Of a stretch of DNA of 64,000 nucleotides, positions 11,601 to 25,587 are shown in pieces. The notes under the pieces are model-generated. The model was not told the origin of the DNA. It worked only from the letters and a program-made list of their open reading frames with translations, and ran no database searches. Numbering within the stretch: the stretch's first letter is position 1; each line of letters starts with the position of its first letter. Where the stretch lies: assembly GCA_023515745.1 (NCBI GenBank), contig JALECJ010000254.1:1550001-1614000 (forward strand). Direction: 5' to 3'. Made by a program: the position numbers and the translations under genes. This DNA is from Amoeboaphelidium protococcarum (Eukaryota; Aphelidiomycota; Aphelidea).

Positions 11601-14561
11601 AAGATTATCTTTCATGAATTGACAAACTTACAACAAAGACTAACCAATCTTATGTCTCACCGACAACACATACTTGTACTCATCAGAGTTGGGATCCGTG
11701 AATACATAGCCAGCAGGTAGAGGTTTCTTTAAGTAATGCCCTTCTTCTATGCCATGATCCGCAAAATCTCCTCCCTATCCGCCAATTAAATCTTCCAAAG
11801 ACTCTTACATGGCAATATCCTACTGTTCAGGTAATGAAAAGTCTTCATCGACACTGGACACTGAGGAGAAGCGAGCGCGAGCGGAATCATCCTTGTTCAC
11901 ATTCGCGTAATCCACGCCCAAAAGGGTAGCCATTCCTTGGATTGCATGATATATCTGAGTAAGACATTTGCATAGATTCTGGGCGGTATTCTAATCAGAG
12001 GTCGCTGATTATCGCCCAGCAATAGCACTGAAACGGCTAAGTTAAGAAATCAGAGGTTCAACTGTAGTCTTAACAATGCTCAAAGCCAATTTCTTCTCTT
12101 AATCATTAGGAATGTGCCATTAAACCTTAAGTTCCGACTTGATTTCATTCCAAAACTACTCTTGTGGCAAAGCCTTTTACACTGATTCACCATCATTGCT
12201 CTTGTGGCGTCTCTCATCCAGAATAAAAGATCCTAGCGGTTATCCAAGCTTCTAGCACACTCGCTCATAAGGACTTAATCCCCAGAGGAAAGAGTGCTAA
12301 GTGGCAGCATCTGGTGTACAATCATTAGAGATAGCGCCGCGTTCCAGTACAAATATAGAACTCACACTGCTCAACACACAACGCAAAATACGTGTGATAA
12401 CAGAATAACACGTCCTTGATTCCACTAGTGAGAGCCAGCGCGATGCACTTTCAACCATCTACAGACATACAGCGGTAGAATTTGGAATATTGGCACCAAA
12501 CGCATGACCGACAGACATGGCACAGCCGCGATACAGAATAAGATAGTACCACAACATATAATCGCCAACCAGCTCCTGTTGGGACTCGTGAGAATGCTTA
12601 ATAATTGAAGCCTTACGACCGGAACCGTACTCGATTTCACGCTCAATCGATACTTAAATGTAGTCAGCAATCTTTTTAATGGCATTTGGACGCGCAATAA
12701 GGTAGATGGATATTATCTACGAAATAAATTTGCTGGCAGGGATGGCCGCCATATTTATAATCTTGATAAGCCAGGTCTCTACAATGTCAAGATTACTCAC
12801 ACTGCATTAGCGGAACAGAATATCACACAGAAACACAACGACATGCATCAGGTTGCCTTCAATTGTGGCATTAGTCTCAGACAATCTAGGCAAGTTCTCT
12901 ATCAGCACTTCAATTTTGTTAAGCAATTCGAACAAAAACTCTGGTAAATACTACGTGAGAATAGCAGTACTTTCTATTTATGCTTCTAAATCTTGAGCAT
13001 CGCCATGAGTTGACTAACCATTTACTGGACCTCTGTATCGTGCAAGATCAGATGGAAGTTCACGCTTAACACCGACTGTAGAAGTCTAATGTAATGGTAT
13101 GAACACAAACAATTTGCAGTACATTAACAGAGTATTAAAAGTCTTGTTGGGATCATTCATATCAATGCCAGGCAGAGACAGACGCAGGAGCACATTCATC
13201 TACTCTGCACCCGATGGATTATGAAATCTATGAATCATTGGAATGCTCATATAAGACAACATTTATAAACTGCTGGAAGTTCTGTGCGCCATATCAACAC
13301 CTTCCAGACTGGGAAGCACTTTCACAACGGCATCATTGATAATCTCTGGCGCCAACCATGCCAAATGTCTAATACCAGCCAAAGATTCGCTGACACTCTT
13401 CTAATCCTTTCCAAACACAGACACCTCCAATAAAGAATAGAATAATCTGACTCGATGAGATAGATCTTCATGCGAGATAAACGCATTCTCTTCATATCTT
13501 GTCTAACCATATTTCTCCATGCGGACACGAGAATGAAGAGTCTCACATAACAACGCCACCAACTTGACAATTCTACCAGTACAAATGCTATGACTACTTG
13601 GATGAACATACACATCCACAGACTTTATCAAGGATTTCAGTAATTAAAAATCATCGACTCCATAAATGATAGCAATAGAGGCACTCTTGAACTTGTCCCT
13701 TCTATGCTTTGAAAAAAGGGAGCCTTATCCCTCATACTGGGCGATAGAGTGATTCTAGTAAGTGGCAAATGAAAGCGGATTGCCAGACCCAACAGTCCAA
13801 TTCTAATTATTCAATCCAGATCCTGCAGGAACTTCAAGCCATCTCAAAATAATCTAAAGCAACAGCAATTAATGTTCTTTAGTCAGCTTGAAATGTGGAT
13901 ATCTATCAAATACGGTGCGACTCAGAAAATCCACAAAGTTCATATCGAGGCATCTCATGGTGACCATAGTGTGAGTGAACATTAACCAGTCCAGAACTTT
14001 AAAAATCATTTAATCAATGACAGCTTTAGGATCAGTTGGACAAAAGAGACAGAGCATTGAATGGGCAAATACTAATTAACTTTTATGATGTGGCTAAATG
14101 GACTGGACCATAATCTTCAGCTAATCATCAGATAGAGTGAACCATTTGCGAATGATGGGAACTAACTTTAAAAAGCTAGGTATCAACACGGAATTTTACT
14201 TGTACAGCTTGGTAAATGTACGATAGAATTTAAGCATATCCAGTGATAAGGTGATATCATAATAATGATGACGTTCAATAACAATAATCAGAGTGCAAAT
14301 AACCTACTTGGCAATCTCCAGAGTATCTTGAGGAATCAATGCAAATTCATCGCCATCCATGTTCAACAATTAATTAAGCGACTTCAGATAACATTCAACT
14401 AGCTGTCGATATTCTTCCATTGACAGTGGCGGATACTTGAACTAGAACGAGGCCTCCAGACGTCTACTAAGTAAAGTGAGCTGTATCATATCTTCGCACA
14501 ACAGAATCTCTTGAACATTACTCTAGCTCCTCTCAACTGAATACGGTAACAATGAATTCAT
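8604..14561 (-). CDS. PSME4: proteasome activator BLM10/PA200 (PSME4)
   Basis: One uninterrupted TGA-terminated frame of 1985 residues (stop 8604-8606, start ATG 14561). The HEAT-repeat C-terminus is diagnostic: VEVRILAGITIGGLVR, KKHGGILGLCALIQAYPHD, FRKSHQDTWHQD and the final YYA. These align with PSME4 segments including the C-terminal Tyr-Tyr-Ala that docks into the 20S alpha ring to open the gate. In the middle, RGLEKDRYDDYSRAYSFMK and RRRWKYISKFLVSVVKCLAV fit the family. Length agrees with fungal and animal homologues (~1.8-2.1 k residues). It caps the 20S proteasome in nucleus and cytosol and stimulates ATP- and ubiquitin-independent peptide hydrolysis. An insertion rich in Asn/Gly/Lys (about residues 1925-1960) precedes the terminal helix. 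Separated open frames lie in the same phase, so no intron is needed. Confidence 0.92.
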
Positions 14562-15310
14562 TCTTTCCTACTCTCTTTGACAAGTAAGATGAATAATATA
14601 TATATTATCAGTTAAAGTGAATAGAAATTAAGAAATTCTGTATTATATCACAAGATACAAACAATATCAAGTAGAAATCAGATGACAAAGTGAGAAACCA
14701 CAAACAAGCCGACGATCATGAAAAAAATTAGTTTCCGCCGCGCACGTCATAGGAATATATTTCCGTTTCAGGTCCCCAAGTGAGCTTTACTTGAAACGGC
14801 ATAGTTGTCTCTAGCAGTGGTTGGCTGTATTTAATGCACCTTCTACGTGAAGTAAGATTTTAAACGTGGTATTATTAAATCAAACGGCATCAATTTGCCA
14901 GTCTCCAGCTATTCGTCCACTCACTGTAAAGGATGATTCAATCATCAACTCATAAACAGTACACTAACAATACACACACTAATTTTAAGTGAGACTAACA
15001 AGAGTTGGTCTAAAGTGTATTTCATCTGAGTCAGGGAAAATATAAAAATGCAATTTTAACAATGCCATTAGGCATTCACGTGTGAAATTAAACAATTTAC
15101 AAGGGTGACTGACATCTAAAGCAGTAGAGAGTTGACGCGGTCTGAAAATCGATCAAATCACGTCATTAAATTGTCGTGCAATCACAAAAGCGACTGATGA
15201 TGTAAGCCGGCCAGCCTCTATAACATTGACTTTCTAGCAATACGTCTTATTCCAGCATTCCTTTCTATTAAGCTTTGAATGAAATACAGTTGATACATCC
15301 ATATAATATA
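14562..15310. promoter_or_regulatory. intergenic; divergent promoter region with an 8-bp inverted repeat
   Basis: Spacer between the divergently transcribed BLM10 (minus) and polyQ/cupin-like gene (plus). It contains a perfect inverted repeat CCGTTTCA (14763-14770) / TGAAACGG (14792-14799). The CGTTTCA core recurs in other spacers of this window. A regulatory role is inference from position only. Confidence 0.35.
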
Positions 15311-15865
15311 ATGCTGACACTACCTGGATTAGATTTGTTTTAGGCTGAGAGAGAGAAGTTGTTCACTGATAATGTGTGTGTTTTGTGTTAGATTCTTCAC
15401 TAATAGAAGCAGCAGTCTCAAAAGCTGCTGATCAATGATTTGACTGGTCTTTTACAAATGCAGTCGTAGCTATTGAATTAGTAGCTGTAGAAAGAGTCGA
15501 TTCCAAAGGGTAATAGTAATTTTAAATGGCAGTAGCAACAATAATAGCAATAGCAATAATAATCTGCGGTCAAATCTGAAACTGACTGTAATATCGCCTT
15601 AAAGCAACACCTGAAACATTAACGCGTAGTGAAGGACGAGGCTCATGTCTGTCATCCTGATCAATCATACGATTATGACATCATTCTCAAGGTCTTAACT
15701 GGATCTCTGACTCTTGTTGTCATTTGCACTGACTCTGGTTAGGAGAAGGTTGTGTCACTCACGGCAGGCTAGTCTTATGCCATCCCAGCTGACTGTCCGT
15801 ACGCGATGAGTATCGGCGCTAATGGAGCAACTTACTGCGAGTCATTTCACTCATCACCACAATGA
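15311..15865 (+). CDS. small polyglutamine protein with cupin-like C-terminus
   Basis: 184 residues from the first ATG after an upstream in-frame TGA, to TGA 15863-15865. The N-terminal half is helical and Gln-rich (MLTLPGLDLFQAEREKL). It contains a run of eleven Gln written almost entirely with CAG/CAA/TAG/TAA. The C-terminal ~75 residues look like a single beta-barrel of cupin type (YDIILKVLTGSLTLVV, AGQSYAIPADCPYAMSIG): an initial aromatic/acidic strand, a G-S-L-T turn and a proline-containing IPAD turn. The usual cupin metal-binding His pair is not evident. I do not recognise the family and give no function. The next gene downstream, 123 bp away on the same strand, is MtnB. Confidence 0.6.
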
Positions 15866-15988
15866 GTTTCTTGAATGTCGTGAGTACTAATAGGTATTGC
15901 TTGTGTATTTATAAAAATGAACGAAAATTTTTATTAAACGATTTATTCATTTTCTCACTGTATTTCTTCAAGGAATCTCAAAGTTGTA

Positions 15989-16681
15989 ATGACTGAAGAT
16001 AACGCGTAATAATTAATTTGCGACTTGTGCGCGTAGTTTTATCATCTGGGATGGGTGACTGGCACTGGTGGAGGAATGTCGATTAGGGACGGGGATAATG
16101 TACACATCGCGCCATCTGGTGTGTAAAAGGAGCGATTGCAGGCAGAGAACATATTCATTCAGTCGTTAGAATCTGGAAAAGTGTTGTATACACCGCCCGC
16201 TGGTAAAAATGGAAAGTCTTTGAAGATGTCCCAGTGCACACCTCTATTTCTTACGTGTTACCAGGAGCGGGATGATACCTATGCTTGTATCCACACTCAC
16301 AGCTAGAATGCGGTGATGGCCACTCTGATTTGCGAAAAGTACAATCAGTCTGAGCTGAAATTATCGCATTTGGAAATGATTAAAGGCATTAGGATCGGAG
16401 ATTCGGACAAGCGACATTGCTATTATGATACTATCACTATTCCCATTATTGAAAATACTGCTCATGAAGAGGATCTGACCGATTCTCTGCGTGAGGCCAT
16501 AAAAAAGTATCCTGATACAAACGCGGTATTGGTTAGGCGACACGGTGTCTACGTATGGGGCAAGAGTTGGGAAGATGCGAAATGTATGGCCGAGTGTTAT
16601 GATTATCTCTTTGAAATGTTTGTCAAGATGCACACCATGCTAGGATATGATCCAAATTAAATGTTCCATTAGGAAGAATGA
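15989..16681 (+). CDS. mtnB: methylthioribulose-1-phosphate dehydratase (MtnB/APIP)
   Basis: 230 residues, intronless, from MTEDNAQQLICDLC to TGA 16679-16681. The N-terminal half carries the family signature LGWVTGTGGGMSIRDGD and IAPSGVQKERLQ (Q = TAA). CIHTHSQNAVMATLI provides the His-x-His zinc ligands, and VRRHGVYVWGKSWEDAK the third. Class II aldolase/adducin fold. The enzyme dehydrates methylthioribulose 1-phosphate in the methionine salvage pathway in the cytosol. Length and motifs equal those of animal and fungal APIP. It faces a PHOSPHO-type HAD phosphatase, with the stop codons 58 bp apart. Confidence 0.95.
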
Positions 16682-16739
16682 TAGAGAGTACTTATAAATG
16701 ATCTATAAAGATTGTGCATATAGACTACTGATTGTATGT

Positions 16740-17549
16740 TCAATTTAGTGGATTACTTTTTTGCACAATGTCGCATACAGTTTTCATCACTTACTCAGGC
16801 TAGTCCCAGTAATGTATTTGAGCTTTGACATCTGGCAGATTGATGCCATCCTGAGAGTCAAATTTACGCAAGATCAGTCGCTCCAGATTCTTACCTTTAC
16901 GTACCAACGCGTGATCACTTTCCGATAACTTTAGGATGGGACAAAAGTCATTACGGCCATCACCGCCATAAAAGATTAAATCATACGCACCATCCTACTG
17001 CTGCAGTTGCAACAACTCTCTCCCTTTACAAATGTTCACTGTACATGTACCTAGCGTGCAACCGTGATGGCCCTGTGATGGTTTCCAGTGGCGTTCAATG
17101 TTCAAACGACCTGCCTGATCAAAGTGAGCCGGATTAGTAATGATAAAATCGACCAGATGTGAAGCGTTATTTCCCTCTAAAATTTCGCTGATAAATACGT
17201 GGTTGGCATCAGACAGTATAACAACTTTTGCTTCAACATTTGGCATACTTTTCAATTACTTCAGTCCCGCTATATATCCAGCACCGAGCTTGATCTTACG
17301 AAGACACTGCTTTATCCTCTGTTCGCACTCGCCAGCAGTACAACCTTCTCCCGTCAGCTTATCATGGATCAATCCAACCAGATGATGCATCAAATCAGTC
17401 CATTGCATCTGCTGTTTCAGCTCATAGATTTTAGGTACCAGCTCCAGAGCTAGATGCTCAACAATGTGATGATCAGAGTCATCTTCAATCATTGTCCAGT
17501 CAAAATCAAACACTACCAATACTCTTTTCGCTCTTACATCCACCGGCAT
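16740..17549 (-). CDS. PHOSPHO1/2-type HAD phosphatase
   Basis: 269 residues without introns (MPVDVRAKRVLVVFDFDWTM to TGA 16740-16742). The catalytic HAD motif I is FDFDWTMIEDDSD, motif II is VVILSDANHVFI, and the acidic motif III/IV is FYGGDGRNDFCP. The CTLGTCTVNICKG cysteine segment is typical of the PHOSPHO subfamily. Animal relatives dephosphorylate phosphoethanolamine, phosphocholine or pyridoxal phosphate; the substrate here is not determinable. Related PSP-type HAD enzymes (MtnX) act in bacterial methionine salvage, so the position beside mtnB is suggestive but not evidence of that role. Confidence 0.88.
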
Positions 17550-17828
17550 TATCAGAAATATAATAAATATAATTAAACTCCAGCGAATAAAAAAATATCG
17601 AATAAAATAATTAATAATGCTTGGACTTTACCATTGAAAAGAGAACAAAACTTAAAACTATGAGAAAGCGTGGAGATCTAATCAAAGATGTCTGTTGTCA
17701 AGAAACTTCTAGTAGGAATATAAAGTAAAAAACTATATCATTAGGACAAGCTGATAGCTAATTAAAATCTTAAATATGGTTTGTTTATTACTTTCAGTTC
17801 AGGGTTCAAACTATAAAGCTGATCACAA

Positions 17829-19418
<1,590 letters not shown>

Positions 19419-20171
19419 CTCTCCGCGTATAATGTAATAGTTCACTTACGTAGGCGTAGTGTATGTGTGTCTGCTAAGAAAAGAAGAATCGGACGGTCGT
19501 TCGTTATTAGCTTTGAATTGGACAAGACGCGAAGAACAACGACGACGACCACAGAGAACGGCCGGAACTGAGGAAAGGTTGTGAAATTGGATGAGATTTT
19601 CTTTCTCTGTCGCGCTTTGGCGAGTAAAGAGCAAAACGGAAGGGCCAGGAAAGAGCGACATTCAAGAACGTGCGTTATTTTCGCGTCTTAGGGCCTTTGA
19701 TTTGCCAATTCATCAGCGAATGTGACATTTTTCAACTCACGCGCGATTAACGAGATCTCTTTGCAACCGTAACCGAACAAGAGCGTTCTCCAGTCCACAG
19801 CCATGTAACGCGTTTACCAGATCCTTCATAGAATATGACATTGTAAAATATTAGTGAACTCGTAGTAATAATATGCGTTGCTAATGGTTAAGACCATAAA
19901 TTTCGAAAGTTCATCAAGAATTACCGCGTAAGTTAGATGAGAATTTTACCTTAAAGTCAAGGTATACATACCATCAGGATATAAAGTGTTTACAGTTAAA
20001 TTCAGACGTTATTGTTACAAAAAAGATTCATAAAAGTCAGCAATGGGTTCTAATTGCAGATCTAATTCTTATTTTTAAGCGCGATTCATGTACGACTTTA
20101 AGCTACTTCTTATCCGTTATCTCCTTTAACCTCGGAATGATATTCCAACCACACCAAGAATATATATTGTT
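19419..20171. other. intergenic, ATP synthase beta promoter side
   Basis: Upstream region of ATP2 and 3' flank of TTC36. A GTAAGT at about 19449 on the minus strand could be the donor of a 5' UTR intron, but the acceptor is unclear. No RNA gene or repeat recognised. Confidence 0.4.
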
Positions 20172-20869
20172 TCATCTATCAATTTTATACAATTTAGTCA
20201 TGTCTTTCAACATGGCATTACACATCTTGGCATAAGGATTAGTGCGCACCAACTCGTTCTTGGCAAATTTATTTCCCAGCTTGGCGGCCGCTTCAAAATC
20301 GCGTCGACTCTCTTGGGATAATTCGGAAGTGAAGCTGAAACTGGAGAGATCATCATTACAGGCTTCACTCTATCTACTCTGCTTGTTCTCAATCAACGTT
20401 CTAATCATTGCACGTTGACAATATGCCTACATAAATTAAAGCTATGATCTTTATAAAAAATGAATATACGTTGCATGTAAGGGACAAGTGTTACCTAGGA
20501 TAAGAACTCAGAGTCGTAGGATCCTAATGAAATCGCTTAGGAGACATCGTTCAATGCGTGCTCTAAATCCTTCTTTACCAGATACGCCTAAGATCTGTTA
20601 TTCCAACTCTGAGCATGCAGTGGGTATTATTCTAGAATTTGAGAAAATTTAATCAGAGCTTCATCCACGTTCCCGTTCTCTGTCTCCTAAATTGCCTCAA
20701 GATTCAGTTCTCCGATACGCTTCATCACTTCAATTGAGTATGGCTATTCGCTTTTATGATCAATCTATGCGCTATCTTTAAACATATCCTGATCAAAAAT
20801 TCTATTCAACACATCCTTATCATTAGCGCTGAGATTGGCTGATGATAATTACTAATTTGAATTCTCCAT
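20172..20869 (-). CDS. TTC36: tetratricopeptide repeat protein 36
   Basis: 209 residues after a 68-nt intron (20427-20494) that falls between SEFLSQ and AYCQRAM. Tetratricopeptide repeats cover about residues 45-140 ([40 protein letters not shown]). The C-terminus [20 protein letters not shown] followed by [11 protein letters not shown] is characteristic of TTC36/HBP21, a small HSP70-binding co-chaperone in animals, and is strongly conserved. Without TAR=Gln the repeats would be broken at seven or more places. It is transcribed away from MCM2, the two ATGs being 233 bp apart, so a shared promoter is likely. Confidence 0.9.
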
Positions 20870-21102
20870 TGTCTCTCTCAGAGTTCTGATCTATTTCCTA
20901 ATCAGCAGAGGCGAGACGGAAGCAAGCCTAGTCGGGAAAGGCTCTCTGTTTCACAACGCGAACAACTCGACGCGTTTCTCAAAATTGTTTCAACGACAAA
21001 ACTATTTCCACTTTCCTCCTTTTTAACAAAGTCAATACTTCACGACTTTACTATTATACGACTTTTAATTAATTCTTTATTCATATTTAGGGAATAACTC
21101 AA

Positions 21103-24041
21103 ATGGTAAGACCTCACCCCCTTCTTTCTTTCCAGAGCTTCATATAAACCTGAAATAGTGTAGTCAAAGAGATCACGGCCAGTGGAGCATCCTCAGGCTG
21201 AAGAGTAGGAGAATCTGGACCAGAACTTGGTCTACGATGGCCAAGACTTGAATGAAGACAATGATGATGAGGTGCGCGATGTGTACCAAGATGAGGATGA
21301 AGTCATTGCGAGGGAGCGCATGGAGTTTGATGTTCTCGAAGATGAAGATGATGATGACGGTGAAGATTTGTTCAAAGAGGATTTCTTAAAGTAAGCATAT
21401 TTGTTGTTATACAGTCGTGCTTTATATCTGACATATTATATTTATCTGTTCTGTAATGTAGCGACTACCGTGGTCATCAAGAGCTGGATGTGTATGAAGA
21501 ATAAGGACTCGATGACCAGGTGTTCTCCGACTTGAGTCTCGCTGACTAGAATGCTGTCGATGCTATGCTGAACAAGCGTGATAGAGAACGTGCTCGCCGT
21601 GAAGGTAGAGTACCTGCTGCTTTTATCGGTGATGATGACAATGATGGAGGTATTGCTGATGTTTTCAATCGCATGCCACGGCGTCGTAGGCGTCAAGGTG
21701 ATGATGGTGCTTCCGAGGAAGGATACGATCCTAATGCTCTGGTGAGTATAACTGTTTGAGACTTTTATTAATTAATTGCTGTTCCTTCTTTGTTTATATG
21801 TAGGACACTGCGTTTGTGTTGGATGATTTGAAAGATCGCACGGTTGCTCAGTGGGTCATTATGGATTAACCTCGTCTGCACATCTCTCATCAGTTTCGTA
21901 AGTTTCTATCAGAGTTCAAAAATGACCATGGTGTCCTGGTTTATGAAGAGAGAATCCAACGTATGTGTGAGCAGAATGGCCGTTCGTTGGAGATTTCTTT
22001 TGTGGATTTGACACACTCTCATGCCATACTTGCTCTATGGTTAGCCGATGCTCCTGCTGAGATGCTGGAGATATTCGATGAGGTTGCCGCCAAGATGGTA
22101 GCGGAGAGATTCGATATGTATTCACGAATCGTTGATGAGATCCATGTTCGTATCACCGACCTGCCCACTGTTGAGACCATTCGAGAGCTGAGACATCATC
22201 ACGTTAATAAACTGGTTCGTATCAGTGGTGTTGTGACTAAAAGATCCTCTCTGATGCCTTAGATCAAGTATGTCACTTACAGTTGTGCAAGGTGTGGTCA
22301 TTTGATGGGTCCATTTTATCAACTGGGCAGCGAAGAGCCAAAGTTGAGTAAATGTGCTTCATGTGAAGGAAGAGGTCCTTTCAACATCAAGAGTGAATAG
22401 ACGTCGTACTGTGATTACCAGAAGATTACGCTGTAGGAGAGCCCTGGTACTGTTCCTGCTGGCAGATTGCCGCGCAGTAAGGAAGTTATTTTGCTGCGTG
22501 ATTTGGTCGATACTGTGCGTCCCGGAGAAGCTGTGGAGATCACTGGCATTTACAAGAATGTCTTGGATATCAATCTGAATGCTAATAATGGATTTCCTCT
22601 GTTTGCAACTGTAATTGAGGCTAATCATATCAGTAAGCGTGAGGATGCCTTTGCCGCGGTAAAACTTAGTCAGGAGGATAAACAGGCTATTGTGGCTCTG
22701 TCTAAAGATCCTAGAATCAGTCGCCGAATCGTCAAGAGTATTGCTCCTAGTATTTATGGTCATGATAACATTAAGCGTGCAATTGCATTGTCCCTCTTTG
22801 GTGGAGTTGCCAAAGATATTTAGGGAAAGCATCGCCTGCGTGGTGATATCAATGTTCTGATGATGGGTGATCCGGGAACGGCCAAGTCTTAGTTTTTAAA
22901 GTACGTTGAGAAGACTGCGAATCGTGCCGTGTTTACGACTGGTCAAGGTGCTTCTGCTGTCGGTCTGACTGCTTCGGTGCACAAGAGTCCAGTGACGAGA
23001 GAGTGGACTCTGGAAGGTGGAGCATTAGTACTGGCAGATAAAGGAGTCTGCCTTATTGATGAATTTGACAAGATGAATGAGCAGGATAGAACTTCGATTC
23101 ATGAAGCTATGGAGCAACAGTCCATTTCCGTTAGTAAAGCTGGTATCATCTGTACTCTTTAGGCTCGCTGTGCCGTTATGGCCGCCGCTAATCCCAAGTA
23201 CGGCCGCTACAATCCTCTGCAGTCATTCTAGGACAATGTCGACCTGACTGAACCTATTCTGTCTCGTTTTGATGTCCTATGTGTGGTTAAAGACGTTGTA
23301 GATGTTGAGCTGGATTAGAGACTTGCCGATTTCGTCGTCCACTCTCATATGAGAAGTCATCCTGACGCTGAGCCGCAGTAGAAAGATGATGCCGACGACG
23401 TTGACACTGATCTCATTGATTAGAATCTGCTGCGCAAGTATCTTATGTACTCTCGCGAGAACGTTCACCCCCGCCTAACTGATCTGGATCAAGACAAGAT
23501 GGCAAAAGTGTATTCTGCACTGCGTAGAGAGTCTATTGCGTGTGGTTCCATTCCTATGACTGTGCGTCACGTTGAGAGTATGATCAGAATGGCTGAGGCT
23601 CATGCAAAAATGCATCTGAGAGATTATGTGCGCCAGTAGGATTTGGATGTTGCTATTCAGGTGATGTTGGAAAGTTTCTTGGCTTCCAATAAGTTATCGG
23701 TGTAAAAGCAGTTACGCCGAAAGTTTTAAAAGTACATGAATAGCAGTCAGGATAATGAAGAGTTGCTGCATCATTTGGTGAAGACTATCGCGCAGAACCA
23801 CTTCAATTACATGCGCTACTCCGCCAATGGAGGAGATGACAATGAGGATTCTGTGAATTCAAATGACATTCGCCAAGTCAAATTTCCGGCAGAAGAGTTT
23901 GAATCGCGCGCAAGAGAGCACAACATCCAGAGCTGTACATTCTTTTACAAGAGTCCAAGCTTTGTCAAGTATGGCTATCAGCTGGTCGAAGAGGTGGATG
24001 CAAATGGTCATTAGCAGAGAATGATCGTAAAGAATTTGTGA
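21103..24041 (+). CDS. MCM2: DNA replication licensing factor MCM2
   Basis: 915 residues (human 904) from four exons; introns 21106-21163 (58 nt, directly after the ATG), 21391-21461 (71 nt) and 21742-21803 (62 nt), all GT-AG. Acidic N-terminus ([12 protein letters not shown]). The zinc finger near residue 330 has CARCGHL and later KCASCEG. The AAA+ core has Walker [14 protein letters not shown] near residue 525 (the conserved Gln is TAG), Walker [11 protein letters not shown], sensor-region [12 protein letters not shown] and Arg finger PILSRFDVL. The strings [16 protein letters not shown] and [20 protein letters not shown] are MCM2-specific. It is a subunit of the Mcm2-7 replicative helicase loaded at origins in G1. 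The first codon being isolated by an intron makes the start easy to misplace. Confidence 0.97.
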
Positions 24042-24141
24042 TGATGATTAGGTGAGGATAAGTGAGCGATATATGTTAGTAATCACGTTTAAAGTATATT
24101 CTTCTTTCAATTCTAACGCACTAAGCATAATGCCTAACAAA

Positions 24142-25587
24142 TCAATGTTCAAAAGGATTGCACCATGCACACATACTTGACCTGATAACGAAACTTAACA
24201 AAGATCCAACAGTGAGTCCAGTGGTTAGAAAGAATACCATGAGAGAACCAGCCGTCTCTTTATCTTTATCGTTGTATTACTTCACCGCGTACTCTCCACT
24301 TGTAGATTACAGTTGTTATTAATCAACCAGAATATAATCGCTGCGCTGTGCATGGATTTACCCAAAGTCAACGGCCAACTGCGGTCCATTAATCATGCAC
24401 AATGTACCGAGATATCCATTAGATATGGCGAATAACGCGACAATAATCAAGTATCCAATATCATTATTAATCCACAGTGGAAACTGTCTACTGATGTCAG
24501 AAGATATGACAGTGTTCGACAATAGAACCAGCGGAATGAATGACAATCTAAGCACTGACATCAGCCATGTCAAACGCGCCTTGGACTTTAGAGTCATTGG
24601 ACTCTTTACCACCCAATCGACAAACTTGTTAAATATCACGATACCAGGCAAAGCTTTACCCAACCAGTCTCCAAGATTAAATATCAGAAAAGTGACCGGG
24701 ATAAAAAGTAGTCTCCACTTGGATTCAGAATCCAGAGATTCATTAGCAGGCCTGACAGTACTCAAAATAGCTGGGAATAGAGCAAGAGTCACCAGATACA
24801 CTGTGAACACTGATGATGCCAGTACCCAGATACGGCCGAGCACAGCGAATACTCCTGAAGGTGCAGCGACATTGCTTAGTTCCTTCTTCTGCGAGCCATC
24901 CTCCACCTCAGATTCCTATACAAAATCAGTGATTTCATCAGCATTAATACTTGATAACTATTCTGAGATTGCCTTCTTGTAGCCATCAGTATTTGCTAGC
25001 ATAAACGATAGAGCGATACAAATCAACAGCACCAGAGCAGCAATAGAAAAATACAAAGCCGCGCTGAACGAGTGATCTCCATCGCCAATCAGAAGGGATC
25101 CAATTTGTAAAAGACACACCAGCGATCCCGCCAAGCCTTGACCAGACATCACCATCGTGGTCTCCTCGTGTCCGAATAAAGACACTAGACCGAATACTCC
25201 ATTCTACAAGAAGGCTGTGGACGTACCACTAATCACCACCAGCACCATATTAATGTAGAAGAAGACATTCGACGCTTGGCGGTCATTGTGAAATTGAAAA
25301 CGCGTCAAAATCACACAGCAGATGAACACCAAAGCATTGATTATCAGCGATGCTTTAATCTTTGTCAAAGCCTTGATACTGTCCTTGGCCATCAAGATGA
25401 AAAGCAGCACAAAGAAGTTGGTGATCATGAATCCAATGGCAAAGTAGTGATCAAAGTTGTCTCTGAACTGGGTAGGATCAAGCTACTATGAAAAGTATTC
25501 ATTGCAGGTTATGAATATATTCCATGGGAAGAGCATTCCATTTCCCAGCGCAAAGAATATCCATTTAGAACTAATCAGCGATAGCAT
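24142..25587 (-). CDS. equilibrative nucleoside transporter (SLC29/ENT)
   Basis: 481 residues, intronless. The N-terminus has the ENT signature FALGNGMLFPWNIFITCNEY. About eleven hydrophobic helices follow, with a hydrophilic loop between TM6 and TM7 (ADEITDFVQESEVEDGSQKK). Diagnostic later segments are FISNGYLG-type (FAISNGYLGTLCM) in the last third and ETAGSLMVFFLTTGLTVGSL near the C-terminus. ENTs carry nucleosides and sometimes nucleobases down their gradient across the plasma or organelle membrane. An intracellular phagotroph or parasite could use it for nucleoside salvage, but substrate is unknown. It converges on MCM2 with 100 bp between stop codons and diverges from the DCAF6-like gene. 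Confidence 0.93.

Noticed and set aside
19446-19661. Minus-strand open frame starting MSLFPGPS as the first exon of ATP synthase beta
   Set aside because: Its donor would join out of frame with the mature protein. The exon at 19358-19418 gives a basic presequence and splices in phase.
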